Source: Spirochaetales bacterium
Lineage (GTDB): Bacteria; Spirochaetota; GWE2-31-10
DNA: 47,879 nt
Reading direction: 5' to 3'
Assembly: GCA_017624275.1 (NCBI GenBank)
Contig: JAGANG010000080.1
Span: 1 to 47,879 of the forward strand
Part shown: positions 31,463 to 40,766 of the stretch, piece after piece
How positions within the stretch are numbered: the stretch's first letter is position 1
How the letters are laid out: each line of letters starts with the position of its first letter
Notes under the pieces: generated by a model
The model's database searches: none
The model's input: the letters and a program-made list of their open reading frames with translations, nothing else
Told to the model about the DNA's origin: nothing
Program-made: the position numbers and the translations under genes

Positions 31463-32275
31463 TTATGCTTCTTTTGTATCTTTATTGCTGAGCCATTTCT
31501 TTAAATCTTCAGCTAAAGACATTTTGTTTCTGTAAATATAATTTTTAAATTGTCTGAAAACGCTTTTTCCTTCTTCTAAAGAACTTTCCCAAATACTTTT
31601 TAGATTATCTGCATTTATTTTGCCTTCTGCACCGATATAAGCCTTTGCCGCTAATCCTACAGCATAAGCAGAAGCAAATGCCGAAGATGCACGCCATATA
31701 AAATTGAAAGGAAATAAACGAGATATTCCGTATCCAACACCTTTAAATAATAAACTTACACCGGTAGAACCTGACGCCATTTTTAAGAAATGATTTACAT
31801 CTAATTTGAAATTATAAATTTCAGCGACTTTTGTTGCCAATGCGGTTTGCAATGAAGATGCGGCAAAACATGAGATAATTTTATTTAAAGGAATGATTTC
31901 TACAACGGTAGACATCATAGCAAAACGAATCAAAGTAAGTTGGAAAATATAATCTTTGCATTGACTCTCATCATATAAAGAAAAATCAAAACCGGTATCT
32001 TTTTCTTCTATCATTAACGCTTCACCGAGTAGGGCAAGACGCTCTAATTGGCAAATAGTAATTTCTTTTATTTCACAAATTTCTTTGGCTTGTTTAAACA
32101 AATCCAGGCGTTTTTCATCATCTTCAATTTTTTCACACAAATCAAAGATTTTGTCTTCGGAAAGCGGATTTTTGAAATATTCATCAAGTTCGGTTTTTTT
32201 TAAGACAAATTCCTTTTGTTTGAATGAAATATTTTCGCCTAAAGGGAATAAAATAATTTTGTTTTCCGGGATCAT
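31463..32275 (-). CDS. DUF697-type membrane protein coupled to a TPR-Clp ATPase
   Basis: This 270-residue protein has a soluble acidic N-terminal half (residues 1-115) and a C-terminal half with a DUF697-like block: ASSLQTALATKVAEIYNFKL (about 141-160), then a Gly/Ser-rich pair of hydrophobic helices SGSTGVSLLFKGVGYGISRL and SSAFASAYAVGLAAKAYIGA. In other bacteria DUF697 proteins sit in the membrane near GTPases or stress proteins. Its start overlaps the stop of the TPR-Clp gene by four bases (ATGA), so the two are translated together and may form a membrane-linked unfoldase. AGGAGG precedes the ATG. Confidence 0.7.
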   Translation of the reverse strand: MIPENKIILFPLGENISFKQKEFVLKKTELDEYFKNPLSEDKIFDLCEKIEDDEKRLDLFKQAKEICEIKEITICQLERLALLGEALMIEEKDTGFDFSLYDESQCKDYIFQLTLIRFAMMSTVVEIIPLNKIISCFAASSLQTALATKVAEIYNFKLDVNHFLKMASGSTGVSLLFKGVGYGISRLFPFNFIWRASSAFASAYAVGLAAKAYIGAEGKINADNLKSIWESSLEEGKSVFRQFKNYIYRNKMSLAEDLKKWLSNKDTKEA

Positions 32276-35079
32276 AATTCCTCCTTTGTCGGAACAGCTA
32301 TTTGTAACGTAACAGAACTTCCGTCATCGGACATTTTAAAAATACCTTGTTGAATATTTTTCGAATTTCTTTCGGGGTGAATTTCCGAACGTATCACGGC
32401 ATCCATTACTGTCTTTTCAAAAAATCTTTCAAGATTTCTGACACCTTTTTGTTTGTCATATCCTAAATCGGCAATATAATCGATAACTTTATTATCAAAG
32501 CTAATGTTCATTCCCTGTTCAGCAAACATTTTATGAGCATTTTCAGCCAAAAGCTCACGGACAATTTGTGCGGCGGTATCACGTCCGATAGTTTCAAACG
32601 GAATAATCTGATCGATACGATTAATAAATTCTATAGGGAAATAATCTTTTAATCGATTATTTACGCCGGTATTTGATTTTTCGTCAAAGCCTATAGTTCC
32701 GCTTTGCATTGTAATGTTTGATGTCATTATAATAGTAGCGTTTGAAAAATAAATTGTTTTACCTGAAGTGTCGTTGATAACTCCTTCTTCAAAAATTCTT
32801 AAGAATAATTTCAAAACTTCTATATTGGCTTTTTCTACTTCATCTAAAAGTAATACACATGCCGGGGACGCTTGCATTATTTGATTTAACAGCGAAACAT
32901 TTTCGTGACCTACATATCCGGGCGGGCTTCCTATCAATTTTGATACAGAATGCGGTTCTGTGTATTCTGACATGTTTATAGTTACGCAACGTTCTTCGCT
33001 GCCGTACAAATATTCTGCAATTTGTCTTGCTAAATAAGTTTTACCGACACCGGATGTACCGAGAAAAAGAAATACGCCGTCAGGACGAACAGGGTGAAAA
33101 GAAATGCTGCTTTTGGCAATACAAAGTGCGGCTGCAACTCTGGCGATGGCTTCATTTTGACCGAAACAACGCTTTTGTAGATAAGATGCCAATCCTGCCA
33201 TTTTTTTACCGTTTTCTTCACTTGTAAGGGGCATTCTGTATCCTACAAATTCTGCTATTACACCGTGAATAGTGTCGTTTGAAACGGTTTGCAGCCCACG
33301 CAAGCCGTCTCGTGATAATGTTTTTTCCAGAACATCGATTGCTTTGTCCGGAAAAACTCTGTTTTTTAAATGGACGTCAGCTAAATCTATAATTAATTGT
33401 AATTGTTCATCATCGATATTTACATTAAAATGGTTGAAAGTTTTATCACGAAGATGCTGCAAAATATTCATTGTAGACTTAGTATCAAGTTCTTCTATTT
33501 TTACTTTGAAAAAACGTCTGTCCAATGCACTGTCTTTTTGGAAAAGATTCAAATATTCATCGATTGTAGTGGCACCGATACATCTGAGTTCACCTTTGGC
33601 AAGGGCTGGTTTTAAAATATTTGCAGCATCGAGGGTACTTCCGCCGCTTTCGCCGGCTCCCAGCAATGTGTGAATCTCGTCAATAAACAGAATAAGATTT
33701 TTATCCTTTGCAACTTCTTCTATAATATTTTTCAGTCGCTTTTCAAAATCACCGCGGAATGTAGTACCGGCAACAAGAATTCCCATATTGATTTCGATAA
33801 TTTCTTTATTGAGAAAAAACTCCGGCACATCTCCTTGAACAATGCGTTGAGCTAATCCTTCTACGACTGCTGTTTTTCCTACACCGGCTTTCCCGATTAA
33901 CAGCGGATTGTTTTTTTTCAAAGAGAACAGTGTTTCCAAAATACTGTTAATTTCATTTTCACGCCCCAAAACAGGAAAAAGCTTTCCGGCTCGTGCAAGT
34001 TCGGTAATATTTCGCCCAAAGCGTTCACTGAAGCGTTCAGTACCTAAAATGCCGTTTTTTTCGCTGTCACGTCCGGCAACAATACTGACCGTATCTTTTT
34101 CAACATCCTCTTTTGTTGCATTATTAACATAAGTTGCTGACTGCAAATCTTTTTCTTGCAACGGTTCGGAATCTTTTATCAAATCTGGAAAACTTTTTTC
34201 CAATCGTTCCATTTCATGTTTGGCAAGATAATAATTTGGATCATATTTTTTTGCCATTTCAAGGACTTGGTATGCTTTCCTTATTTTTCCGTCGATTTCG
34301 AAAATTAAGCTGATGTTATAGTAGGCATATTTAAAATCCGGTTGTGCTTCAATTGCTCTTGTGTAGTTGTACATTGCAACCGTGTATTTATTTTCTTCGT
34401 AACAAATAGTACCCAAATAATTTAAAGCACAAGCATAATCTGGATCAATCTTAATTGCTTTAAGTAAAAAAACTTTTGCCCGTTCATTTTGCCCGCTTTC
34501 CTTATAAACTTTTGCAAGGTTAAAATATGGATATTTATAATTGGGATTAACTTTTATTGCTCTTAAAAAATATTCTTTTGCTTTTGGATTATTATAATTG
34601 TTTTGATAATAAAGCCCCAATTCATTTAATGACGGAACATATTTAGGATTTATTTTTAATGCACTTTTAAAGCAACTTCTGGCAACGGATAAAGAACGTT
34701 TATCGTTACTTTTAATAAGAGCAAGTCCGGCATTGTGAAATGTCCAATATGCGTCAGAATTAACGGAAAGGGATTTTCTGTAATACTTAACGGCTTTAAA
34801 ATATTCGCCGCAATTGAAATATATATTTCCCAGTTTTGTCAAAATTTCTGGATTTAACGCATTGATACTCAAATATTTGCGAAGGTATTTTTTTGCTTCA
34901 TTATTATTACCGCGTAAGATTTCCAAATCTGCCAATTTTTCATAGGACATATAATGACGCGGTTGATTTTTTAAAATATGCAGATAAATATTTATTGCTT
35001 CATCGTATTTTTCTTCATCAGCATATATACCGGCTTTTTCAAAAAGTTTATCAATATTTAACTCTTCCATATTCTGCAT
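32272..35079 (-). CDS. TPR-Clp fusion: AAA+ unfoldase with N-terminal TPR array
   Basis: This 935-residue protein has about eight TPR units (residues 10-300), a linker (300-355), then two AAA+ modules. D1 has Walker A GKAGVGKT (396-403), Walker B ILFIDEIH, a pore-type TFRG (440-443) and an arginine-finger region DRRF (520-523). D2 has GTSGVGKT (674-681), LLLDEVEKA (743-751), GYVG (721-724) and sensor-2 type KQKGVRNLERF. There is no Clp_N domain and no ClpB-type M-domain; SGTIGFDEK (793-801) sits where ClpA/ClpC have the ClpP-docking loop. The order is that of Clp proteins with TPRs in place of Clp_N, so substrate choice is probably through TPRs. AAAGGAG precedes the ATG. Confidence 0.88.
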   Translation of the reverse strand: MQNMEELNIDKLFEKAGIYADEEKYDEAINIYLHILKNQPRHYMSYEKLADLEILRGNNNEAKKYLRKYLSINALNPEILTKLGNIYFNCGEYFKAVKYYRKSLSVNSDAYWTFHNAGLALIKSNDKRSLSVARSCFKSALKINPKYVPSLNELGLYYQNNYNNPKAKEYFLRAIKVNPNYKYPYFNLAKVYKESGQNERAKVFLLKAIKIDPDYACALNYLGTICYEENKYTVAMYNYTRAIEAQPDFKYAYYNISLIFEIDGKIRKAYQVLEMAKKYDPNYYLAKHEMERLEKSFPDLIKDSEPLQEKDLQSATYVNNATKEDVEKDTVSIVAGRDSEKNGILGTERFSERFGRNITELARAGKLFPVLGRENEINSILETLFSLKKNNPLLIGKAGVGKTAVVEGLAQRIVQGDVPEFFLNKEIIEINMGILVAGTTFRGDFEKRLKNIIEEVAKDKNLILFIDEIHTLLGAGESGGSTLDAANILKPALAKGELRCIGATTIDEYLNLFQKDSALDRRFFKVKIEELDTKSTMNILQHLRDKTFNHFNVNIDDEQLQLIIDLADVHLKNRVFPDKAIDVLEKTLSRDGLRGLQTVSNDTIHGVIAEFVGYRMPLTSEENGKKMAGLASYLQKRCFGQNEAIARVAAALCIAKSSISFHPVRPDGVFLFLGTSGVGKTYLARQIAEYLYGSEERCVTINMSEYTEPHSVSKLIGSPPGYVGHENVSLLNQIMQASPACVLLLDEVEKANIEVLKLFLRIFEEGVINDTSGKTIYFSNATIIMTSNITMQSGTIGFDEKSNTGVNNRLKDYFPIEFINRIDQIIPFETIGRDTAAQIVRELLAENAHKMFAEQGMNISFDNKVIDYIADLGYDKQKGVRNLERFFEKTVMDAVIRSEIHPERNSKNIQQGIFKMSDDGSSVTLQIAVPTKEEL

Positions 35080-35253
35080 AAATTAATATCTCCTTTGAAT
35101 AAGGTCTTCTCTTATAACATAAAACTTAAATACTTAATTTTTTAATTGCTAAAAATTAATAAAATTGTTCATTACTTGATTTTGAGTATCATTTTTCTTA
35201 TTATTTTGCGATTCTTTTTTAATAAACAAAACGGTTAATTAGGGAGATTTATT

Positions 35254-35655
35254 TTGAAGAAAACATTTAAAAAAGGAAATATTATTGTTCGTCAGGGAGA
35301 TAATAAAAATAAAAATCTCTATATTTTGAGAAAAGGACGTTGTTCGATAACCAGATCGGCAAATAATTCTATTCTTGATTGCGGAAAGATTTATCCGGGA
35401 GATATTTTCGGAGAATTATCTATGATTTTGGGACTTGAGCGTTCTGCCACAATTCTTGCTATTGACGATGAAGTCGAAGTAGAAGAATTGAATAAATTAA
35501 GTTTTTTAGAAATTATAAAAGAAGATCCGGAAATTGCTTGGACTGTGCTTACAAAATTGGCAATCAAAACTCAGTTGCTTGATGAAGTTCGCAGTGAAAT
35601 GATGCATCCGGAAGTAATGCGTACAATTATTGAAAACAAAAAGAAAGGCTTATAA
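35254..35655 (+). CDS. Cyclic-nucleotide-binding domain protein
   Basis: The start is TTG 35254 with AGGGAG seven bases upstream. The 133-residue protein is a single cNMP-binding domain: strands at KGNIIVRQGDNKNKNLYILR, the phosphate-binding cassette PGDIFGELSMILGLERSATI (about residues 48-67) with the Glu and Arg that contact the cyclic phosphate and ribose, and a C-terminal helix. It has no DNA-binding or enzymatic domain, so it likely acts through a partner. It is divergent from the TPR-Clp gene and just before the ROK kinase. Confidence 0.85.
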   Translation: MKKTFKKGNIIVRQGDNKNKNLYILRKGRCSITRSANNSILDCGKIYPGDIFGELSMILGLERSATILAIDDEVEVEELNKLSFLEIIKEDPEIAWTVLTKLAIKTQLLDEVRSEMMHPEVMRTIIENKKKGL

Positions 35656-35706
35656 ATTGTTCTAAGATATTTTTATTCTATAAATAAATAAACTTAAGGA
35701 GTTGTT

Positions 35707-36678
35707 ATGACTTATTATGCCGGAATTGACCTGGGAGGAACAAAAACCTACTGTGTTGTAATCGATGAAAAAGGAAATATTCTTGCAAGAGAAAAAATGA
35801 AAATCGGTACAGATAAAAATATGAATCATATTTTAGATATTGTAGTTGAATGTTATAAGGCTGCAGTTTCAAGATCAAATATTACGGAAGATGATGTTTC
35901 TGCGGTAGGAATGGCTGTTCCGTCTGCTGTAAATACAGAAAAGCAAATTCTTTTAAATGCACCTAATCTCGGTTGGAAAAATATCAAAATAGGTGAAATA
36001 ATGGCTGACAAATTAAAAAAACCGGTGTTTGTTGATAATGACGTAAATCTCGGAACTTTCGGGGAATATACATTTGGTAAAGCCAAAGAATATAAAAATG
36101 TATACGGAATATTTGTAGGAACCGGAGTAGGCGGTGGTTATATTCACGGCGGACAACTTGTAAGAGGTGCCAGTTTTACTGCCGGGGAAATCGGTCACAT
36201 GATAATAAAACAAGGCGGTACAATGTGTAATTGCGGAAATCAAGGCTGCCTTGAAGCAATCGCCGGCAAAGTCGGTATTATAAAACACATAGAACGTAAA
36301 ATAGAAGAAAAAGGCAAAACTACAAAGCTTGACGAAATAGCTCCGAACTGGCGAAACAGCGTAGGTGCATCGGCATTACACAAAGCTATAAAATCAAAAG
36401 ACAAACTTACTATCAAAGCTGTAGAGCGTTCGGCAGAAGCTATAGGTGTTGCATGTTCTAATGTTATCAACACCATCGGGGTAGATGCAATAATTCTCGG
36501 CGGAGGAATTATAGAAGAGTTGAGCGATATTTATTTACCTATTATTCGCTTGACAATCCAAGAATGTTCTATGGCAAACGGCGGAAGTAATTTCCCAGTG
36601 ATAATCTCAGAATTGGGAGATGATGCTGTAGCATTGGGAGCCGCATGGCAAGTAGTTGAAATTTACGGAAAAAAATAA
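35707..36678 (+). CDS. ROK-family sugar kinase, probable glucokinase
   Basis: This 323-residue kinase phosphorylates glucose or a related sugar with ATP. It shows the phosphate-1 loop AGIDLGGTKTYCVVID (residues 5-20), the active-site VDNDVNLGTFGEYTFGKA (about 113-130), GIFVGTGVGGGYIHGG, the ROK signature with a zinc site, GEIGHMIIKQ and CNCGNQGCLEAIAG (about 165-190), and a late DAIILGGGI. GGAGTT precedes the ATG. It leads into the exopolyphosphatase and polyphosphate kinase genes. Whether it could use polyphosphate instead of ATP cannot be judged from sequence. Confidence 0.88.
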   Translation: MTYYAGIDLGGTKTYCVVIDEKGNILAREKMKIGTDKNMNHILDIVVECYKAAVSRSNITEDDVSAVGMAVPSAVNTEKQILLNAPNLGWKNIKIGEIMADKLKKPVFVDNDVNLGTFGEYTFGKAKEYKNVYGIFVGTGVGGGYIHGGQLVRGASFTAGEIGHMIIKQGGTMCNCGNQGCLEAIAGKVGIIKHIERKIEEKGKTTKLDEIAPNWRNSVGASALHKAIKSKDKLTIKAVERSAEAIGVACSNVINTIGVDAIILGGGIIEELSDIYLPIIRLTIQECSMANGGSNFPVIISELGDDAVALGAAWQVVEIYGKK

Positions 36679-36693
36679 AATACGAGGATAGAA

Positions 36694-38241
36694 ATGAAAG
36701 GTAAAAGATTCGCAGCTATTGATTTGGGCTCTGAAAGTATCTGCATGAGCATTGCCGAGTTGCAAAAAGACGGCACCATAGAAACAATAGATGAAACAAG
36801 GCAACCTTCATTACTCGGAAAAGATTCTTTCTATAAAGGGAAGATTTCCAGAGAGACGATAAATGCATGTATTCATACTTTGTTGCAATATAAGAAATTG
36901 TGCAAAGAATACGGAGTAGAAGAAATTTATGTAGTTGCCGGGACAGCGGTAAGAGAATCTGTAAATGCCGATATTTTTATAGATAATATATCTACGGCTA
37001 CGGGATTGAATGTACAAATATTGTCATCAAACAGCCAAACTGAATGTGTACACAGAGCTTTGGTAAAGAAACTTTCCGACAAGGATTATAAAAATTATCG
37101 CTGTATTGCGGAAATCGGTGCAGGTAATGTAGTAATCACGATTTTTGACAGAGACTTTATTTTGTATTCTACAACGTTGCCTATAGGTGCGTTGCGTGCA
37201 AAACAATTGTTTTCACAGGAAGAATACAATCAAGAGGAAGGTTTTGCGAAATATCTGCGTTTTATAGTGGAACATGAACTGCGTGCAATGGTCAAACTTA
37301 TTCCGGTGAAAAAAATTATTCGTATATACGGAATAGGGCAGGAATTGGAAGAACTTTCCCGTGTATTAAAAATTTCACATCAACAAAATTTTACTCGAAT
37401 AGAAAAAAAACAGTTGGAAGAAATTTGTCATCAGGCAGAAAAATATTCTACTGCGGAAATTATTCACAGAATGAACGTATCTGACGATATGGCGGAAAAT
37501 TTTTATCCGATATGCAGTATATTTTTATCTATTATCAAATTTTTGGAATGTGAAGAGATTTTTATTCCAGATATAACATTGAAAGATTGCATAATAAGCC
37601 AAGCTGCTGATAAATACAGCGGAGCGGAAGATGAAAATCTTTTAGAAAAACAAATAATTATTAATTCACAAAATATCGGGCGAACATTCAACTATGATGA
37701 ATCTCATGCATTGAAAGTATTAGAATTGTCGATGAAACTTTTTGATCAGACGGAATCTTTACATCAACTGGGAGCTCATGAAAGATGTCTGTTAATGGCA
37801 GGTGCAATCTTACATGACACCGGCTTGGCGATATCAAACAGAAGTCATCATAAACATTCACAGTACATAGTAAGTACTCAAAACTTTTATTATTATTCGG
37901 AAGAAGATCGCCAAATTATTGCAAACATTGTGCGTTATCACAGAAAGACATTTCCGAAACTTACACACAGTGATTATTCTTCATTGTCTCATAAAAACAG
38001 AATGGTAGTATGCAAATTAGCGGCGATACTGCGTATAGCTGACAGCTTGGATAATAATCACAGACAATTGGTAGAAGACGTCAATGTGACAATAAAAAAG
38101 AAAAATATAAATATTGACGTAAAGACAACTGACGGAACTCCGGTAGAGGAATATTCATTTAATATCAAAAAAGATTTATTTGAAGATTTTTTCGGATTCA
38201 GAGTTGTACTAAAAAATAACAATATTACAAAGGATAAATAA
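36694..38241 (+). CDS. ppx: Exopolyphosphatase / guanosine pentaphosphate phosphatase family
   Basis: This 515-residue protein has an ASKHA core: AAIDLGSESICMSIAELQ (residues 7-24), VVAGTAVRESVNADIFI (about 73-89), and AEIGAGNVVITIFD (about 139-152). The C-terminal part (about residues 330-450) is an HD-like domain with HERCLLMAGAILHDTGLAIS and HHKHSQYIV, as in Ppx/GppA. It splits phosphate from polyphosphate or from pppGpp. It starts 16 bases after the kinase gene, and ppk1 follows by 16 bases, so the three genes form one operon balancing polyphosphate. Confidence 0.88.
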   Translation: MKGKRFAAIDLGSESICMSIAELQKDGTIETIDETRQPSLLGKDSFYKGKISRETINACIHTLLQYKKLCKEYGVEEIYVVAGTAVRESVNADIFIDNISTATGLNVQILSSNSQTECVHRALVKKLSDKDYKNYRCIAEIGAGNVVITIFDRDFILYSTTLPIGALRAKQLFSQEEYNQEEGFAKYLRFIVEHELRAMVKLIPVKKIIRIYGIGQELEELSRVLKISHQQNFTRIEKKQLEEICHQAEKYSTAEIIHRMNVSDDMAENFYPICSIFLSIIKFLECEEIFIPDITLKDCIISQAADKYSGAEDENLLEKQIIINSQNIGRTFNYDESHALKVLELSMKLFDQTESLHQLGAHERCLLMAGAILHDTGLAISNRSHHKHSQYIVSTQNFYYYSEEDRQIIANIVRYHRKTFPKLTHSDYSSLSHKNRMVVCKLAAILRIADSLDNNHRQLVEDVNVTIKKKNINIDVKTTDGTPVEEYSFNIKKDLFEDFFGFRVVLKNNNITKDK

Positions 38242-38256
38242 GGGCTGGTTAATAAA

Positions 38257-40365
38257 ATGAAGGAAGAAAAAAAATATCATAATCGTGAACTTAGCTGGTT
38301 AGAGTTTAATTACAGAGTTTTGGAAGAAGCACTTGATAAAAGCAATCCGCTTTTGGAGCGACTGAAATTTCTCTCGATATTTTCATCAAATCTTGATGAA
38401 TTCTTTATGGTGCGACTTTCGGGCTTGCTTTCACAATTAAAACCGGAATATGCATCATTAAAATTACCCTCAGGAGATACAGCTTTAGAAATAGTCACAC
38501 GTTTGAAATTCAGAATCAATGAGCTGGTAAAACAACAATATGATTGTTTTAATACTGATATTCTTCCAAATCTTGAAAAAGAAGGTTTTCAATTTTATAC
38601 TGCACAGACTCTTCCCGAAAAATATATTCCGGCATTAAAAGAATTATTTTCTACAAAATATTCACTGATGCTTACACCGATGGCAATTGATCCGTCTCAT
38701 CCGTTTCCGTTTATTACCGGGAAAACATTAAATTTATTAGTCAGACTTTTTTCCGATAAACAACCGGATTTACCGTTGTATGCCATTATACCGATACCTA
38801 CGGCTACACCGAGATTTTTGCGGCTGGATTCCGGAGACGGTAAGGCTACTTTTATATATTTTGAAGAGGCGGTGAAATTATTTTCATCTCAGTTGTTTGT
38901 AGGTTACAACATTGATAAAACTTGCTTGTTTCGCATTACCAGAGATGCGGAAATTGCGGTGGATGAAGAAGATTCTAACCTTTTGACGGCAATAGAAATG
39001 GGATTGAAACTTCGAGAACGAGGATTCCCGATTCGTTTGGAAGTAGAAAAAGATGCTGATGAGGATTTATTGTTGTTTTTACAACGTAATAATATGTTTT
39101 GTGAGGGATTTGATTTTAAAATAGACGGACCGCTTGATTTGACAGATTTTATGGAAATTGCTTGTATCGACGGTTATCTTAATTTAAAGAGCGAATCATT
39201 TCCACCTATTGTAAACAGAGCTTTTCAAGACAGCAAAATGTCTATATTTGACATTATTCGAAATCAAGACCATTTGCTGTTTTTACCGTTTGAATCTTTT
39301 GATCCTGTAATACGTTTTATATCGGAAGCTGCGAGTGACAAAAAAGTACTTGCCATAAAAATGACGTTGTACAGAACATCAGGTGATTCGCCTATTATAA
39401 GGGCTTTGAAAAAAGCTGCCGAAAACGGGAAACAGGTAACGGTAGTAGTAGAATTGAAAGCTCGTTTTGATGAAGCAAGAAATATTACTTGGGCAAAACA
39501 ATTGGAACAGGCGGGCTGTCATGTTATCTACGGAGTAGTAGGATTGAAAACTCACGGAAAAATAGCATTGATAGTTCGAGATGAAGAAGACGGAATCAAT
39601 CGATATGTACATCTTGCTACGGGAAATTATAACGACAAAACTGCAAAGATTTATACAGATATAGGACTTTTTACGGCAAAGAAAAAATTCGGAAGCGATG
39701 CTTCGGCGATATTTAATTTGTTGACCGGATATTCCGAGCCGCCTAGATGGAAAAAATTGGTTACGGCACCGTTAGATTTACGTAGTTTCTTTTTGGAAAA
39801 AATTAAGCGAGAAGCTCAAAATGCAAGAAGCGGCGGAAAAGGACAAATCATTGCAAAAATGAACGCCCTTATTGATACAAAAGTTATAGATGCTCTATAT
39901 GAAGCTTCTTGTGCCGGAGTAGAAATTATATTGATTGTTCGAGGAATGTGTCGATTGAAAGCCGGTATTCCGGGACTAAGTGAAAATATTACAGTGCGAA
40001 GTATTGTTGATGTGTTTTTGGAACACTCAAGAATATTTTGGTTTCATAATCAAGGTAATGATGAACTTTTCCTTGCCAGTGCAGACTGGATGGAACGAAA
40101 CCTAGACAAACGAGTAGAAATCCTTTTTCCTGTAGACGATCCAAAGCTTGTAGATGAAGTTAAGAAAGTCTTGGAAATAATTTTGAATGACAATAAAAAA
40201 ACACGATTGTTGCAGCCAAACGGCACGTATAAACATATACAAATACAAAAAAATGAAGCAGAACACAGAAGCCAATTGGAACTGTACGACTTCTTTAAAA
40301 AACGTAATACGGCTGATACCGGAAAACAACAAATTCGTTTTGTACCTAATACAAAACCGGATTAG
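38257..40365 (+). CDS. ppk1: Polyphosphate kinase 1
   Basis: This 702-residue enzyme transfers phosphate between ATP and polyphosphate. The N-terminal domain begins HNRELSWLEFNYRVLEEALD (residues 7-26) and has LKFLSIFSSNLDEFFMVRLS. The catalytic core carries RFDEARNITWAKQLEQAG (about 404-421), the phosphoryl-His in GLKTHGKIALIVR (about 430-442) and RYVHLATGNYND. Late landmarks are LIVRGMCRLKAG and EHSRIFWFHN. Length and motifs are standard. The preceding exopolyphosphatase gives the opposing activity. A repeat-linked terminator follows the stop. Confidence 0.96.
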   Translation: MKEEKKYHNRELSWLEFNYRVLEEALDKSNPLLERLKFLSIFSSNLDEFFMVRLSGLLSQLKPEYASLKLPSGDTALEIVTRLKFRINELVKQQYDCFNTDILPNLEKEGFQFYTAQTLPEKYIPALKELFSTKYSLMLTPMAIDPSHPFPFITGKTLNLLVRLFSDKQPDLPLYAIIPIPTATPRFLRLDSGDGKATFIYFEEAVKLFSSQLFVGYNIDKTCLFRITRDAEIAVDEEDSNLLTAIEMGLKLRERGFPIRLEVEKDADEDLLLFLQRNNMFCEGFDFKIDGPLDLTDFMEIACIDGYLNLKSESFPPIVNRAFQDSKMSIFDIIRNQDHLLFLPFESFDPVIRFISEAASDKKVLAIKMTLYRTSGDSPIIRALKKAAENGKQVTVVVELKARFDEARNITWAKQLEQAGCHVIYGVVGLKTHGKIALIVRDEEDGINRYVHLATGNYNDKTAKIYTDIGLFTAKKKFGSDASAIFNLLTGYSEPPRWKKLVTAPLDLRSFFLEKIKREAQNARSGGKGQIIAKMNALIDTKVIDALYEASCAGVEIILIVRGMCRLKAGIPGLSENITVRSIVDVFLEHSRIFWFHNQGNDELFLASADWMERNLDKRVEILFPVDDPKLVDEVKKVLEIILNDNKKTRLLQPNGTYKHIQIQKNEAEHRSQLELYDFFKKRNTADTGKQQIRFVPNTKPD

Positions 40366-40413
40366 AGTGTCTTTTGCATGCAGAGTCTGCATCAAATTTA
40401 AATTTTTCTTCTT

Positions 40414-40531
40414 ACTCTTGAAAAGCGAAGAGGCAGGTAAGACAGCCTTGTCTCTTTTTTTTATACAAAAAATAATTAATACCCAGACCTCGATTCCAAA
40501 ACAGAATACAGGTCTGCGCATTAAGTCCGTT
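40414..40531 (+). repeat. Two-hairpin dispersed repeat, copy C
   Basis: This copy starts ACTCTTGAAAAGCGA, like copy B, with hairpin AGAGGCAGG and CCTTGTCTCT, eight T residues, ATACAAAAAATAATTAAT, then ACCCAGACCT and ACAGGTCTG arms with AAAACAGAAT between, and GCATTAAGTCCGTT like copy A. The first hairpin is also the terminator of the ppk1 operon. One stem pair has become G-T, which keeps RNA pairing. Confidence 0.85.
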
Positions 40532-40766
40532 AGTTCCATTCTCACTTTTTTATGTTCAATTTCCCCATTTTTCACAGAAAAAACATTACTTCCTAATGTC
40601 CTCAAACGCCGTTTAAACCACGTTTTATGGTGTAAAATAAAAAAACTTCAACTTTTTTCGCCAAACTTGTAAGCATTTATGAAAAAAAATGCATTAAAAT
40701 TTGTGGAAGTAATTGTTCTGCTTGGTAAGAATAACGCTTCCTAAATTATATTTTGAGGAATGAGAA
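40532..40766. other. Upstream region of the full Rpn gene
   Basis: This 235-base stretch has no supported gene. It is A/T-rich with short inverted words: GGAAG (40705-40709) with CTTCC (40737-40741), and GCATTT/AAATGC near 40674-40693. A promoter for the Rpn gene must lie here, but I cannot choose one with confidence. Confidence 0.45.
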
